A stretch of DNA of 64,000 bases from contig JAJXYC010000013.1 in NCBI GenBank assembly GCA_021780815.1, positions 62,001 through 126,000 of the forward strand, in the 5' to 3' direction. This DNA is from Bacteroidota bacterium (GTDB taxonomy: Bacteria; Bacteroidota; Ignavibacteria; Kapaibacteriales; UBA2268). The position numbers were made by a program, and so were the translations under genes. The stretch's first letter is position 1; each line of letters starts with the position of its first letter. Positions 17,109 to 26,006 of this stretch are shown here, one piece after another. A model generated the notes under the pieces. The model was not told the DNA's origin, searched no databases, and saw only the letters and a list, made by a program, of their open reading frames with translations.

Positions 17109-20100
17109 ATGAAAACAAAACCAGAAGTAGAATGGAAAAATAAACAAATAATATTTTTATTTGCATTTTCTTTTTTGTTGCTATTGACACACGTAAAAAC
17201 TTTTGCGCAATTTGGACAAAATAAAGTACAATATGATAAATTTGACTGGATGTATATTCAATCTGAACATTTTGATATATATTACGATAAAGGTTCAAAA
17301 TATTTAGCCGAATTTTGTGCGATAGAAGCTGAAAAAGCATTAAACAGACTTCAATTTGATTTAAACTATTCAATTAATAGACGAATACCGATACTTTTAT
17401 ATAATTCGCATGTTCAGTTCCAGCAATCAAATGCAGTAAGTGAATATATGCCCGAAGGAGTAGGAGGTGTTACAGAGCTTTTCAAAAATAGAGTAGTATT
17501 GCCTTTTGATGGCAACTATGAAAGTTTTCGCCATGTAATAGCTCATGAGCTTACACATGCTGTTTTAAATGATATGTTCTATGGGGGTACTTTCCAAACG
17601 GCACTTTCTGCAAGTGGCAGTATGTTTGAAATTCCAATTTGGATGAATGAAGGATTAGCCGAATGGGAAAGTTTAAAAACTTTAACCACATTGACCGATA
17701 TGTATATACGAGATTTAGTAATAAATAATTTATTGCCTAATTTAAATCAACTTAATGGTTATTTAGCCTATCGGGGAGGACAAATATTTTACTGGTATAT
17801 TGCTGAAAATTTTGGACAAGAAAAAATTGGTGAATTAATTAATAAATTAAGTGCGTATCATAATGTAGATTTAGCATTTAAATCTACATTTAATCTTTCG
17901 CTTGAAGAATTTTCTGATAAGTGGATGAAAGATTTAAAGAAAATGTATCTTCCTGATGTGAAAACATTCCAAGACCCAGAAGATTTTGCTGAACGCTTAA
18001 CAAACCATAACAAAGAACATAATTATTGGAATTCATCACCTTCCATTTCTCCAAATGGTCAAAAATACGCTTATATTTCTGTTGATGAAGGTGTGTTTGC
18101 AATTTACACTAGAGGAATAGATAAAAAAAGTAAACCTGAAAAATTAGTTAGCAGCTTCCGCCAGCAAGATTTTGAAGAGTTGAATGTTGTTACACCAGGA
18201 ATTAGTTGGAATCCGAAAGGAGATAAATTGGCAATATCAGCTAAGGCTGGAGGTGAAAACGCAGTTTTTATAGTTGATGTTAATACAGGCGATTATGAAA
18301 AACTTTCTTGGAATTTGAAATCTATAACTTCTGTTACTTGGTCTCCTGATGAAACTAAATTGGCTTTTACTGCTACTTTGCCTTATCAAAGTGATATATT
18401 TATTTATGAATTTGCCACCAAAAAATTAACAAATTTGACTGATGATATTTATTCTGATGGTTTTCCTGAATGGAGTTCCGATAGTCAAACATTGTATTTT
18501 GTTTCTGATAGAGGTGATTATACAAGAATAGGTATGGATGCTGTAAATTTAAAAATGTGGAAGCGAAATTTTAATCGCCAAGATATTTATTCGATTGATT
18601 TGAAATCTCAAGAAATTAAGCGATTAACTTTTGACCAAAATTTCAATATTACTTCACTTGCCGCATCCTCTAATAAATCTAAATTACTTTATTCCTCTGA
18701 TAAGAATGGAATTAATAATATTTATGCTTTAGATTTAAATTCATTAAAGTCAACTCCAATTACAAATTCAATTATTGGTATTACCCAAATATCTTTGTCG
18801 CCCGATGCTTCTAAACTTCTATTTTCAGGCCAAATTGATGGTGGTTATGATATTTTTTTAATTCGCTTTCCATTTGAAAAGAAAATCAATACAGATACAT
18901 TACCTTTGACAGAATATAGACAAGGATTAGTTCAACACCAAGATTTAGTGCAAGAATTAAATAAAGAAATTCAAGGGAATATCAAAAAGAATGATTCAAC
19001 AATGAAATTACCAGATTATGGTAAATTTTCAGTTGATTTTTCACATCAAAGTTTTGTAAGTCCAAATCCAGATGCTATACAACAACAAAGTGCAGAACAG
19101 CAATCAATAGCAAAAGGTGAACAGTCGGCAGATACGAGTGAAGAATTTATAGAAAGACCTTACAAAATAAAATTTTCTACTGATATAATATTAGGAAATC
19201 CTGGATATAGTACATTTTATGGTTTTCAAGGTTTAACACAGATGCTTTTTAGTGATGTGCTTGGTGATCATCAAATTTATGCACAGGCAAACCTTTTGAC
19301 TGATTTAAGAAATAGTTCATTTCTAGTTAGTTATAGTTATTTACCTAATTTGATTGATTATAGTGCTTCAATTTACCATAGTTCTGCTTTTGTCTATGGT
19401 TCAAGTGGCTACATATATCGTTATAGGAATTACGGACTAACTCTTAATGCGTCATTACCTTTTGATTTATTTCGCAGAGTAGAAGCCAATTTAAATTGGA
19501 TGAATCTTTCTAAAGAAAATGTAGAAGTGCCACAAGAGCCATCAATTTCAAGGATGCTTGTAGTTCCTTCTATTAGATATGTCTTTGATAATACTTTATG
19601 GGGAATATTTGGTCCAGCAGTTGGTTCACGATATTATTTTGGAATTATGGGAACGCCTAAATTAGGTGGTGGTGGTGTAAGTTTTTATAACTTTGATGCT
19701 GATATCAGATATTATCAACCGATTATCAATAATTATTTGACATTGGCGATGCGAGGTGCTGTTGGTGGTAGTTTTGGAGGAAGTCCAACAAATTATTTTC
19801 TTGGTGGAACAGAAAATTGGATTAATAGCCAATTTGTTAATGGTATTATTCCTTTTGATGACCCTGTGGACTTTGGTTTTATGCAATTTGAAATGCCTTT
19901 GCGGGGCTGGGCAGTTGGTGAGGTAAAAGGACATAAATTCTTTTTGATTAATTCTGAATTGCGTTTCCCATTATTTACAGCATTAGTTGCTGGTCCAGTG
20001 CCAATACTTTTGCAAGGTATTATGGGCTCTTTCTTCTTTGATATGGGTGGTGCTTTTGATAAAGACTTTGTTGCGGCAGTTCGTTACGATGATGGAACAA

Positions 20101-20249
20101 TACATCAAAACAATTTGTTAATGTCGTCGGGCATTGGTGTTCGTGCTTATTTATTTGGGTTACCTATAAAAATGGATATTGCGTGGAGAAATGAGTATTT
20201 CAGTTGGTCTCAACCACAATATCTTTTCTCTCTTGGTTATGATTTTTAA
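17109..20249 (+). CDS. Peptidase MA-like / TolB-like propeller / outer-membrane barrel protein
   Basis: 1046 residues in three parts. A signal peptide precedes residue 35. Residues about 45-290 are a gluzincin-type zinc protease: HELTH at 146-150 and NEGLAE at 180-185 supply two His and the third ligand Glu. Residues about 300-620 hold TolB/PD40-like propeller repeats (NSSPSISPNGQKYAYIS, SWNPKGDKLAIS, TWSPDETKLAFT, EWSSDSQTLYFVSDR, SLSPDASKLLFS). Residues about 680-1046 look like a BamA/Omp85-type barrel, ending RNEYFSWSQPQYLFSLGYDF with a C-terminal Phe. It is probably an outer-membrane-anchored protease facing the periplasm. Two further genes follow at short spacing. Function is not known; the domain calls are by motif. 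Confidence 0.8.
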   Translation: MKTKPEVEWKNKQIIFLFAFSFLLLLTHVKTFAQFGQNKVQYDKFDWMYIQSEHFDIYYDKGSKYLAEFCAIEAEKALNRLQFDLNYSINRRIPILLYNSHVQFQQSNAVSEYMPEGVGGVTELFKNRVVLPFDGNYESFRHVIAHELTHAVLNDMFYGGTFQTALSASGSMFEIPIWMNEGLAEWESLKTLTTLTDMYIRDLVINNLLPNLNQLNGYLAYRGGQIFYWYIAENFGQEKIGELINKLSAYHNVDLAFKSTFNLSLEEFSDKWMKDLKKMYLPDVKTFQDPEDFAERLTNHNKEHNYWNSSPSISPNGQKYAYISVDEGVFAIYTRGIDKKSKPEKLVSSFRQQDFEELNVVTPGISWNPKGDKLAISAKAGGENAVFIVDVNTGDYEKLSWNLKSITSVTWSPDETKLAFTATLPYQSDIFIYEFATKKLTNLTDDIYSDGFPEWSSDSQTLYFVSDRGDYTRIGMDAVNLKMWKRNFNRQDIYSIDLKSQEIKRLTFDQNFNITSLAASSNKSKLLYSSDKNGINNIYALDLNSLKSTPITNSIIGITQISLSPDASKLLFSGQIDGGYDIFLIRFPFEKKINTDTLPLTEYRQGLVQHQDLVQELNKEIQGNIKKNDSTMKLPDYGKFSVDFSHQSFVSPNPDAIQQQSAEQQSIAKGEQSADTSEEFIERPYKIKFSTDIILGNPGYSTFYGFQGLTQMLFSDVLGDHQIYAQANLLTDLRNSSFLVSYSYLPNLIDYSASIYHSSAFVYGSSGYIYRYRNYGLTLNASLPFDLFRRVEANLNWMNLSKENVEVPQEPSISRMLVVPSIRYVFDNTLWGIFGPAVGSRYYFGIMGTPKLGGGGVSFYNFDADIRYYQPIINNYLTLAMRGAVGGSFGGSPTNYFLGGTENWINSQFVNGIIPFDDPVDFGFMQFEMPLRGWAVGEVKGHKFFLINSELRFPLFTALVAGPVPILLQGIMGSFFFDMGGAFDKDFVAAVRYDDGTIHQNNLLMSSGIGVRAYLFGLPIKMDIAWRNEYFSWSQPQYLFSLGYDF

Positions 20250-20282
20250 TTTATTTTATTTAATTTATTTGAATTTTTATAT

Positions 20283-21251
20283 ATGTCAAATTTGAATTCT
20301 ATTGGTGCTATCATTATCGGGAAAAATGTTAGCGATAGTATTGAAAATACTATTAATTCTTTATTGAGTGTTTGTTCTCAAATTATTTTTGTTGATACAG
20401 GTAGCGATGATGGAACTGCTGAAATAGTTACCCGACTTGGTGCTGAAATTTATTTTTTTAAATGGAATAATAATTTTTCTGATGCACGTAATTTTGGATT
20501 AAAATTTCTTCGTTGTAATTGGGCTTTAATTATTGATTCTGATGAAATTCTTGATTTAAAGACTTTCACCGAATATAAGAATTTTGATATTCCTGATGAA
20601 GTTGGTGGATTAAGTATCAAAATAAAAAATTATTTAAATAAAGAAGACCAAACTATTTTTCAAATTCATCATTACACAAGAATTTTCAAAAATCATCCGC
20701 AAATTCAGTTTACTGGTGCAATTCATGAACAAATTCGTCCTGCAATTGAAAAGATGAATTTAAGTATAATAGAAACCGAAATTATTATAGAGCATTACGG
20801 CTATCAAGAAAGTAATCCTGAAAAGAAACAACGGAATTTATCATTGCTTAAAGAAGAAATTTTACACAATGATAATGATATATTTTTAAAATATCACCTT
20901 GCTACAACTGAGTTTAGTTTAGGAGATTTAGAAAATGCTTTTCTGCATTTTAAAGAAATTAACGATTCGCCTTTACTTTCTACCGAGCAACAAGAAATAA
21001 CACATTTACGACTTGCACAAATTGAATTAAGTAAAAACAATGTGCAAAATGTTTATTTCTGGTTAAATGATGAATTTGAAAATATGGATAATGAAGGATT
21101 GAGGCTTTTTATTTTAGCTGCTGCAAAAATGCTTGAAAATAAGTTTGCTGAAGCTAAAATGCTTTATTTAAATGAGAAAGTGCAAAAATCTTCATTAGTA
21201 GATAAAAGTATTATTAATCAGGCGATTGAAATATTAAAAACAATTATTTAA
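20283..21251 (+). CDS. Family 2 glycosyltransferase with C-terminal helical repeats
   Basis: 322 residues. The GT-A N-terminus has SIGAIIIGKNVSDSIENTINSLL, VDTGSDDGTAEIV and ALIIDSDEIL (a DxD-type motif near residue 86), with the FSDARNFGL segment typical of SunS-like/GT2 proteins. After about residue 190 come TPR-like helices (LKYHLATTEFSLGDLENAFLHF). The acceptor is unknown; SunS-like enzymes modify peptides, while others act in surface glycans. It lies 33 bases after the protease/barrel gene and 20 before hslO, so co-transcription is likely. Probably cytoplasmic, no membrane spans seen. Confidence 0.85.
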   Translation: MSNLNSIGAIIIGKNVSDSIENTINSLLSVCSQIIFVDTGSDDGTAEIVTRLGAEIYFFKWNNNFSDARNFGLKFLRCNWALIIDSDEILDLKTFTEYKNFDIPDEVGGLSIKIKNYLNKEDQTIFQIHHYTRIFKNHPQIQFTGAIHEQIRPAIEKMNLSIIETEIIIEHYGYQESNPEKKQRNLSLLKEEILHNDNDIFLKYHLATTEFSLGDLENAFLHFKEINDSPLLSTEQQEITHLRLAQIELSKNNVQNVYFWLNDEFENMDNEGLRLFILAAAKMLENKFAEAKMLYLNEKVQKSSLVDKSIINQAIEILKTII

Positions 21252-21271
21252 AAATTAAAAAATTAAAAAAT

Positions 21272-22186
21272 ATGGATAAAAGTAAAGAACACATAAAAGA
21301 AAAGTTAAGAAATCGAGATAGATTAATTCGTGTTATGACCAATGATCAACACTTTCGTGCCTCTTTGATTAAAAACACAACAACTGCTTTAACGGCTCAA
21401 CAAAATCATAAATTATCTGGTATTACGGCAATTTATTTAGCAAGGGCTCTTTCTGGGGCATCGCTTATAGCTTCTTTTTTAAAAGGAGAAGAGCGTGCTA
21501 TTGTTGAAATTCAAAGTTCAGGTTTAATTTCTAAAATTTATGCTGAAGCAAGTCAAAACGGTGAAGTAAGGGGATATTTGCATTTAAATACTACGGAATC
21601 TAAAATTCAAATAAATCATACAGATGAATTGATTAATGATGGAATTTTAAAAGTTACAAGAATTTTATATGATAAATCTGAACCAGTAACAGGTGTAATT
21701 AATATAACATCTAACGATATAGCTACCGATTTAACCGAATATTATGATAAATCTGAACAAATTCCTTCTGCAATTTTAATGGATGTAGTTTTGGATAATG
21801 AACAAAATATTGTTCACTCTTCTGCTTTTATTGTGCAAGCAATTCCCGGATATAATTTAGAAGAATTAAAATTACTTTTGGAAACATTAAGCAATAATCC
21901 AAGTTTAAGTGAACTATTTAACAAGTTCAATAATTTTGAAGAAGTATTTAAATCGCTACTGCCTTTTGATTTTCAAATTACAGCAAATCAACCTATTGAT
22001 TTTTTTTGTAGATGCTCAAAAGAAAAATTTATCAATGCTATGTTTACTTTAAAATATGATGAAGTGATGGATATGCAAAAGAATGGGCAAAATGAACTTG
22101 TATGCCAATATTGCAATAAACATTATTACTTAACAGATGATGATTTTGAAAAAATCAAACTAAAAATAAAATCTCGCACAAATTGA
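21272..22186 (+). CDS. hslO: Redox-regulated chaperone Hsp33
   Basis: 304 residues, the family length. Hsp33 is a holdase switched on by oxidative stress through loss of zinc from four cysteines. These are visible near the C-terminus as CRC, 29 residues, then CQYC, the CxC-X27-32-CxxC pattern of the family. The N-terminal domain has LSGITAIYLARALSGASLIASFLKGEERAIVEIQ. A terminator hairpin overlaps the stop codon, so the transcript starting at 17109 probably ends here. The motif leaves little doubt. Confidence 0.95.
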   Translation: MDKSKEHIKEKLRNRDRLIRVMTNDQHFRASLIKNTTTALTAQQNHKLSGITAIYLARALSGASLIASFLKGEERAIVEIQSSGLISKIYAEASQNGEVRGYLHLNTTESKIQINHTDELINDGILKVTRILYDKSEPVTGVINITSNDIATDLTEYYDKSEQIPSAILMDVVLDNEQNIVHSSAFIVQAIPGYNLEELKLLLETLSNNPSLSELFNKFNNFEEVFKSLLPFDFQITANQPIDFFCRCSKEKFINAMFTLKYDEVMDMQKNGQNELVCQYCNKHYYLTDDDFEKIKLKIKSRTN

Positions 22187-22212
22187 TCCAGTGCGAGATA
22201 ATTTTTGATTTT
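22171..22212. terminator. Bidirectional terminator overlapping the hslO stop codon
   Basis: ATCTCGCAC (22171-22179) pairs with GTGCGAGAT (22191-22199); the hslO stop TGA (22184-22186) lies in the loop. T-rich tracts follow on the plus strand (ATTTTTGATTTTTT) and on the minus strand (TTTATTTTTA), so it can serve both hslO and the convergent gene ending at 22235. Confidence 0.8.
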
Positions 22213-22234
22213 TTAAATATTGGAGTTAAAACAA

Positions 22235-22828
22235 TTAATCGTCATCATCTCCTTCGTTTTCTTGTGCTTTGAACTCTTGTTTAATTGCGATTACCTTGTA
22301 ATTCCCTTTAATTTTTCCAAAATATATAACAAACCTCATATCTTTATCAATTCCCGAATAAGTTGTTATTGAAAATGGTTTGGTTGCTATCATTTGTTCA
22401 ATGTATTTCTGTTTTTTTTGCTCTAATTTTTGTGGATTTGTTTCAGTTTCTTCAACATCAAAAATATTGTTTTTGAAATATCTTTTAACATCATCTGGGG
22501 ACAAATTTTTCATTTCTAGATCTTTATAATTTACAAACTTATCTTGTTGAGCAATTAGTTTAGTAATTGCTTCCTCAATTGTTTTTTTGTATAATATTCC
22601 ATTTTCAGCCCATTCATCATATTGGAAAAATGGTTCGTTTATCATCTGTTTTAACTTTGCTTCATTTTTACTGATAACAAATGCTTTAAAATTGTCCCAA
22701 AATTGAAGGAACTCCTTATCTTTGGCTTTTCCAAGTGTTTCTATATTTTCTTGTGCCGTCATAAAATTGAATAAAAGTATCAAAGCAATTAATAATCCCA
22801 TTGAATTCGAAATTAGTTTAGATTTCAT
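22235..22828 (-). CDS. Secreted protein of unknown function with acidic tail
   Basis: 197 residues. The signal peptide covers about residues 1-25 (LLIALILLFNFMTA, cleavage before QEN). The mature part starts with a helix FLQFWDNFKAFVISKNEAKLKQMINEPF, reminiscent of small secreted Bacteroidota proteins with an NTF2-like fold, and ends with a beta-rich part (RFVIYFGKIKGNYKVIAIKQEF). The tail is EGDDDD. ATG has an AAAAGGAAA ribosome site just upstream. It is convergent with hslO and downstream of the OPT gene on the same strand, separated by a terminator. Not recognised; the NTF2 suggestion is weak. Confidence 0.65.
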   Translation of the reverse strand: MKSKLISNSMGLLIALILLFNFMTAQENIETLGKAKDKEFLQFWDNFKAFVISKNEAKLKQMINEPFFQYDEWAENGILYKKTIEEAITKLIAQQDKFVNYKDLEMKNLSPDDVKRYFKNNIFDVEETETNPQKLEQKKQKYIEQMIATKPFSITTYSGIDKDMRFVIYFGKIKGNYKVIAIKQEFKAQENEGDDDD

Positions 22829-23003
22829 TAAAAATTTCCTTTTATTAGTTTTGTTTTAATTATATTTAATAATTAATAATATAAAAGAAAAGAACGAAAT
22901 AATTCTTTAAAAAGTTACAAGAAGAGAGTATTTTTATTAAATATTTGCAACAAATTGTATGACTAAATTAGTTTGACCTATGCCGAGGTAAAAAAAAGTG
23001 AAG

Positions 23004-23031
23004 ATAAAAAGAGGCTGTTTTAGCAGCCTCT
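23004..23031 (-). terminator. Terminator after the OPT transporter gene
   Basis: On the minus strand AGAGGCTG (23031-23024) pairs with CAGCCTCT (23017-23010) around a short loop and is followed by a T tract. It lies 32 bases past the stop of the gene at 23063. Confidence 0.85.
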
Positions 23032-23062
23032 ATAAAATCTATAATAAATAAAGCAGTAGAGA

Positions 23063-25126
23063 TTACATAACAGCAGTTGGTGGAGCTGGTTCGTCAGGAC
23101 TACCTGCATTTTTAACAGGTACCCAAACCAAATAAGCACCAATTGCAAATAATACAATAAGACTAATAATAAACGGAGCCGCAGGCCAAATTTCTGGTGG
23201 GAAAATATTGCCAACACGCAATCCGGCAAATATTAGACCCATCAAAGCTTCACCGGCTATTAATCCAGATGCAATCAAAACACCTGTATTTTCTACTCTT
23301 GCTTTTTGAGCGGGGTTGTATTTATTCTTTTCATTAAGTATATCTACTAGACCTTTCATTAACCCACCAAAGAAGATTGCGAATGTAGTTTCAACAGGTA
23401 AATACATACCGACACTAACAAGCATAGGACTTTTGATTTGCATTAAGATAAAAGCAATTCCCATCAACATACCTACGATAATTAGAGGCCAAGCCATTTG
23501 ACCTTCGACAATACCTTTTGAGAGCATAGCCATTAAACCTGCTTGCGGGGCTGATAAATTCTGACTGCCAAAACCACCTTCATACCCTTCTCTTAAACCT
23601 TGTGCAATATCGCCATCATTTAAGAAAGAAAGAACTAAGAACATAACTAATCCAGCGAGGATTACGCCCATAATATCACCAATTTGCATTTTCCAAGGAG
23701 TACCGCCGAGTATGTGTCCTGCTTTTAAGTCTTGTAACATTTCGCCGGCAACAGCTGCGGCAACACAAACAATTGCGGCAACACCTAAAACAGCTTTTAC
23801 TCCACCACTATTTGTATCTACGCCCATTATTACCAAAATTAAGGCTGTAACTACCAAAGCAGTTAAAGTTAAACCTGATATTGGGTTATTACTACTACCA
23901 ATAATTCCAACTAAATATCCTGAAACTGCGGCAAAGAAAAATGCCAATATAATCATCAATGTTGCCGCTACTAATGCTACTAAAAATGAAGTTTGGAATA
24001 TAAAGAAAGTGATTAAAAAAGTAGCAATAGCAACGATGATAATACCAGTTAATATCCAAATAAAAGGTAAATCTTTTTCAGTTCTGTTCGAAGCAACAAC
24101 GCCACCAATTGCAGCTTTTTTTACATCGCCAACTGAACGTTTAATTCCTTCAAATAAACTTTTACGCATTTTGTATAATGTAAAGATAGCTCCAACAAGC
24201 ATTCCTCCAATCGCAATAGGACGAACGATGTATTTCCAAACTGACATAATTTGGTAAAGTGGGTCGTTGACATTTTTTAAAGCTTGTGCAAACGGAATAT
24301 TATTTGCAGCCGCAAGTTGAGTTGCCCACTGGTTTAAATTAATATTTGGAGCAATAAAATACATAATAATAGGAGAAAGTAATCCCCAAGCAATAACTCC
24401 ACCGCTAAAGTTGAGTGAAGCAAGCTTTGGTCCAATAATATAACCAACACCCATATAAGCAGGACTTACAGCGGGAGAACTCATCATTATTCCACCTTGT
24501 CCTTGGAAAACAGTCCCTGTAACGACTTGTTTTGAGAATGAGTAAAATTTTTGCCATAAATCAGGGAATACTTTAAATTCAACTAATAATTTAATTAAGC
24601 CACCGAAGCCCATTCCGCCAAATAAAAATTTAGAACCTGAACCTCCTGTTCTTCCTGTTTTGTGAATTTCAGAAGCGGCAACAGATTCTGGGAAAGGCAA
24701 ATCAGCATCTTCAACCATTACTCTACGAAGTAAGGCAACAAACATAATACCTAAAATACCACCAAAAATCAAAATTAATGATGCTGTAATATAAGTACTT
24801 GTTGTTAAAAAAGGTCTCCAAATTCCTGCGATATAAAATGCTGGTAATGTGAAAATTGCCCCAGCGGCTATAGATTCACCAATTGAACCTACTGTACGAG
24901 TGATGTTTTCTTCTAAAATTGAACCACGTGTGATTTTTAGAAGTGCCATACCAATTACCGCTGCCGGATATGTTGCGGCAATTGTCATACCTGCTTTTAA
25001 GCCTAAATATGCGTTTGCGGCTCCTAAAATAACCGCAAGTATCAATCCAATGATTAAAGCTCGTAATGTGAACTCACTCATCGTTGATTCGGGTGATACA
25101 AAAGGGATAAATTTTTTTTCTGCCAT
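23063..25126 (-). CDS. OPT-family oligopeptide transporter
   Basis: 687 residues, largely hydrophobic with about 14-16 membrane spans. The start EFTLRALIIGLILAVILGAANAYLGLKAGMTIAATYPAAVIGMALL and the SVAASEIHKTGRTG segment (about 148-162) match bacterial OPT proteins, which import small peptides or metal chelates with proton symport. The C-terminus is a short Pro-rich tail. ATG 25126 is preceded by GGTGAATTG; a TTG codon just before it is not needed. It is a single-gene unit with its own terminator. Substrate unknown: no peptidase or siderophore gene is adjacent. Confidence 0.93.
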   Translation of the reverse strand: MAEKKFIPFVSPESTMSEFTLRALIIGLILAVILGAANAYLGLKAGMTIAATYPAAVIGMALLKITRGSILEENITRTVGSIGESIAAGAIFTLPAFYIAGIWRPFLTTSTYITASLILIFGGILGIMFVALLRRVMVEDADLPFPESVAASEIHKTGRTGGSGSKFLFGGMGFGGLIKLLVEFKVFPDLWQKFYSFSKQVVTGTVFQGQGGIMMSSPAVSPAYMGVGYIIGPKLASLNFSGGVIAWGLLSPIIMYFIAPNINLNQWATQLAAANNIPFAQALKNVNDPLYQIMSVWKYIVRPIAIGGMLVGAIFTLYKMRKSLFEGIKRSVGDVKKAAIGGVVASNRTEKDLPFIWILTGIIIVAIATFLITFFIFQTSFLVALVAATLMIILAFFFAAVSGYLVGIIGSSNNPISGLTLTALVVTALILVIMGVDTNSGGVKAVLGVAAIVCVAAAVAGEMLQDLKAGHILGGTPWKMQIGDIMGVILAGLVMFLVLSFLNDGDIAQGLREGYEGGFGSQNLSAPQAGLMAMLSKGIVEGQMAWPLIIVGMLMGIAFILMQIKSPMLVSVGMYLPVETTFAIFFGGLMKGLVDILNEKNKYNPAQKARVENTGVLIASGLIAGEALMGLIFAGLRVGNIFPPEIWPAAPFIISLIVLFAIGAYLVWVPVKNAGSPDEPAPPTAVM

Positions 25127-25265
25127 CAATTCACCATTGTTTTATAATTATTTTATTGTCATTTGTATGCTTGATGCTTAAATTAAAATATAAAATCAAT
25201 TATTTTTTTCTTAATTCTTGCAAATTATGCAAAATCTACATATATCTTACTATTATGTCTAAATT

Positions 25266-25925
25266 TTAATGATTGATTTCTTTTAATATATCTTTCGCTA
25301 AAGTTTCAATAATATTATTTGCCGCAGAATTTACTGCGGGAGCAATCGTTTCTGCTTTATTGCTTGGTCTTTGAACTTTATTGGTATATGTATTTGAATA
25401 AATCATTTCTAAATCCAAACTGTCTTTTGTGTAAGATAATAAACTAATTTCTAAAGATAATTCTACATAACTTGTATCATCTTGCTTATTAGTCCCATTA
25501 TATATTTTAAGCCCTAAAATTTCACCTTCTAAAATATAATTTGGTATTTGAACTGTATTTTGAGAAACCACTCCACCAACGAAATATTTTTCTAAATTTA
25601 ATTTGCTTATTGTAAGCCAAGTAAAAAGTTCCGCAAAGTTATCATTCCATCTATAATAATATAATTTTTGAATTTCTCCTTTGCTGTTTTCTACTTGAAA
25701 ACGCTTGTCTGTGAGTGCATTTGAACCAGTAAAAGAACGAACTTGTAAAATGCCTTCTGCTTTTATTTTACTTACTTCGGTTGCTTTTTGTGATAAACTA
25801 TAATAATTAATATCTGGGTAATCCTCTCGTAAGTTTATGCAAGAAGTTAGAATTTGAGATGAAATTAATATTATAATTATTAAAGTTACTTTAAGTGAAA
25901 TAAAAGTATTAAATTTGTAAATCAT
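25266..25925 (-). CDS. PqiC/ABC-transport auxiliary lipoprotein-like
   Basis: 219 residues. A long hydrophobic signal ends in the lipobox LTSC with C29 as lipidated residue. The mature part NYYSLSQKATEVSKIKAEGILQVRSFTGSNALTDKRFQVE and LYYYRWNDNFAELFTWLTISKL follow the PqiC/YmbA (ABC_trans_aux) pattern, periplasmic lipoproteins that accompany MCE lipid transporters. The core transporter genes (MlaD-like MCE, ATPase, permease) are not in this window, so it is separated from its presumed partners. Divergent from the histidine-kinase-like gene. Confidence 0.72.
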   Translation of the reverse strand: MIYKFNTFISLKVTLIIIILISSQILTSCINLREDYPDINYYSLSQKATEVSKIKAEGILQVRSFTGSNALTDKRFQVENSKGEIQKLYYYRWNDNFAELFTWLTISKLNLEKYFVGGVVSQNTVQIPNYILEGEILGLKIYNGTNKQDDTSYVELSLEISLLSYTKDSLDLEMIYSNTYTNKVQRPSNKAETIAPAVNSAANNIIETLAKDILKEINH

Positions 25926-25971
25926 AAATTACGTTTTTTATTATTGCAAATTAAGAAATATAATTTATTGT

Positions 25972-26002
25972 AAAATAATTTTTAATGAAAATAATTTTTA
26001 AT
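25972..26002 (+). repeat. 16-bp tandem duplication before the kinase-like gene
   Basis: AAAATAATTTTTAAT occurs at 25972-25986 and again at 25988-26002, one base apart, ending four bases before ATG 26007. It covers the ribosome-binding region, and no Shine-Dalgarno is present. Confidence 0.75.
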
Positions 26003-26006
26003 TATA

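Noticed and set aside
23712-24257. 181-codon plus-strand ORF inside the OPT gene
   Set aside because: It is antisense to a clear membrane transporter; the low-complexity Ala/Ile/Lys/Pro composition is what the complement of hydrophobic codons gives.
24849-25181. 110-codon plus-strand ORF overlapping the OPT start
   Set aside because: Antisense shadow of the OPT N-terminus with the same skewed composition.
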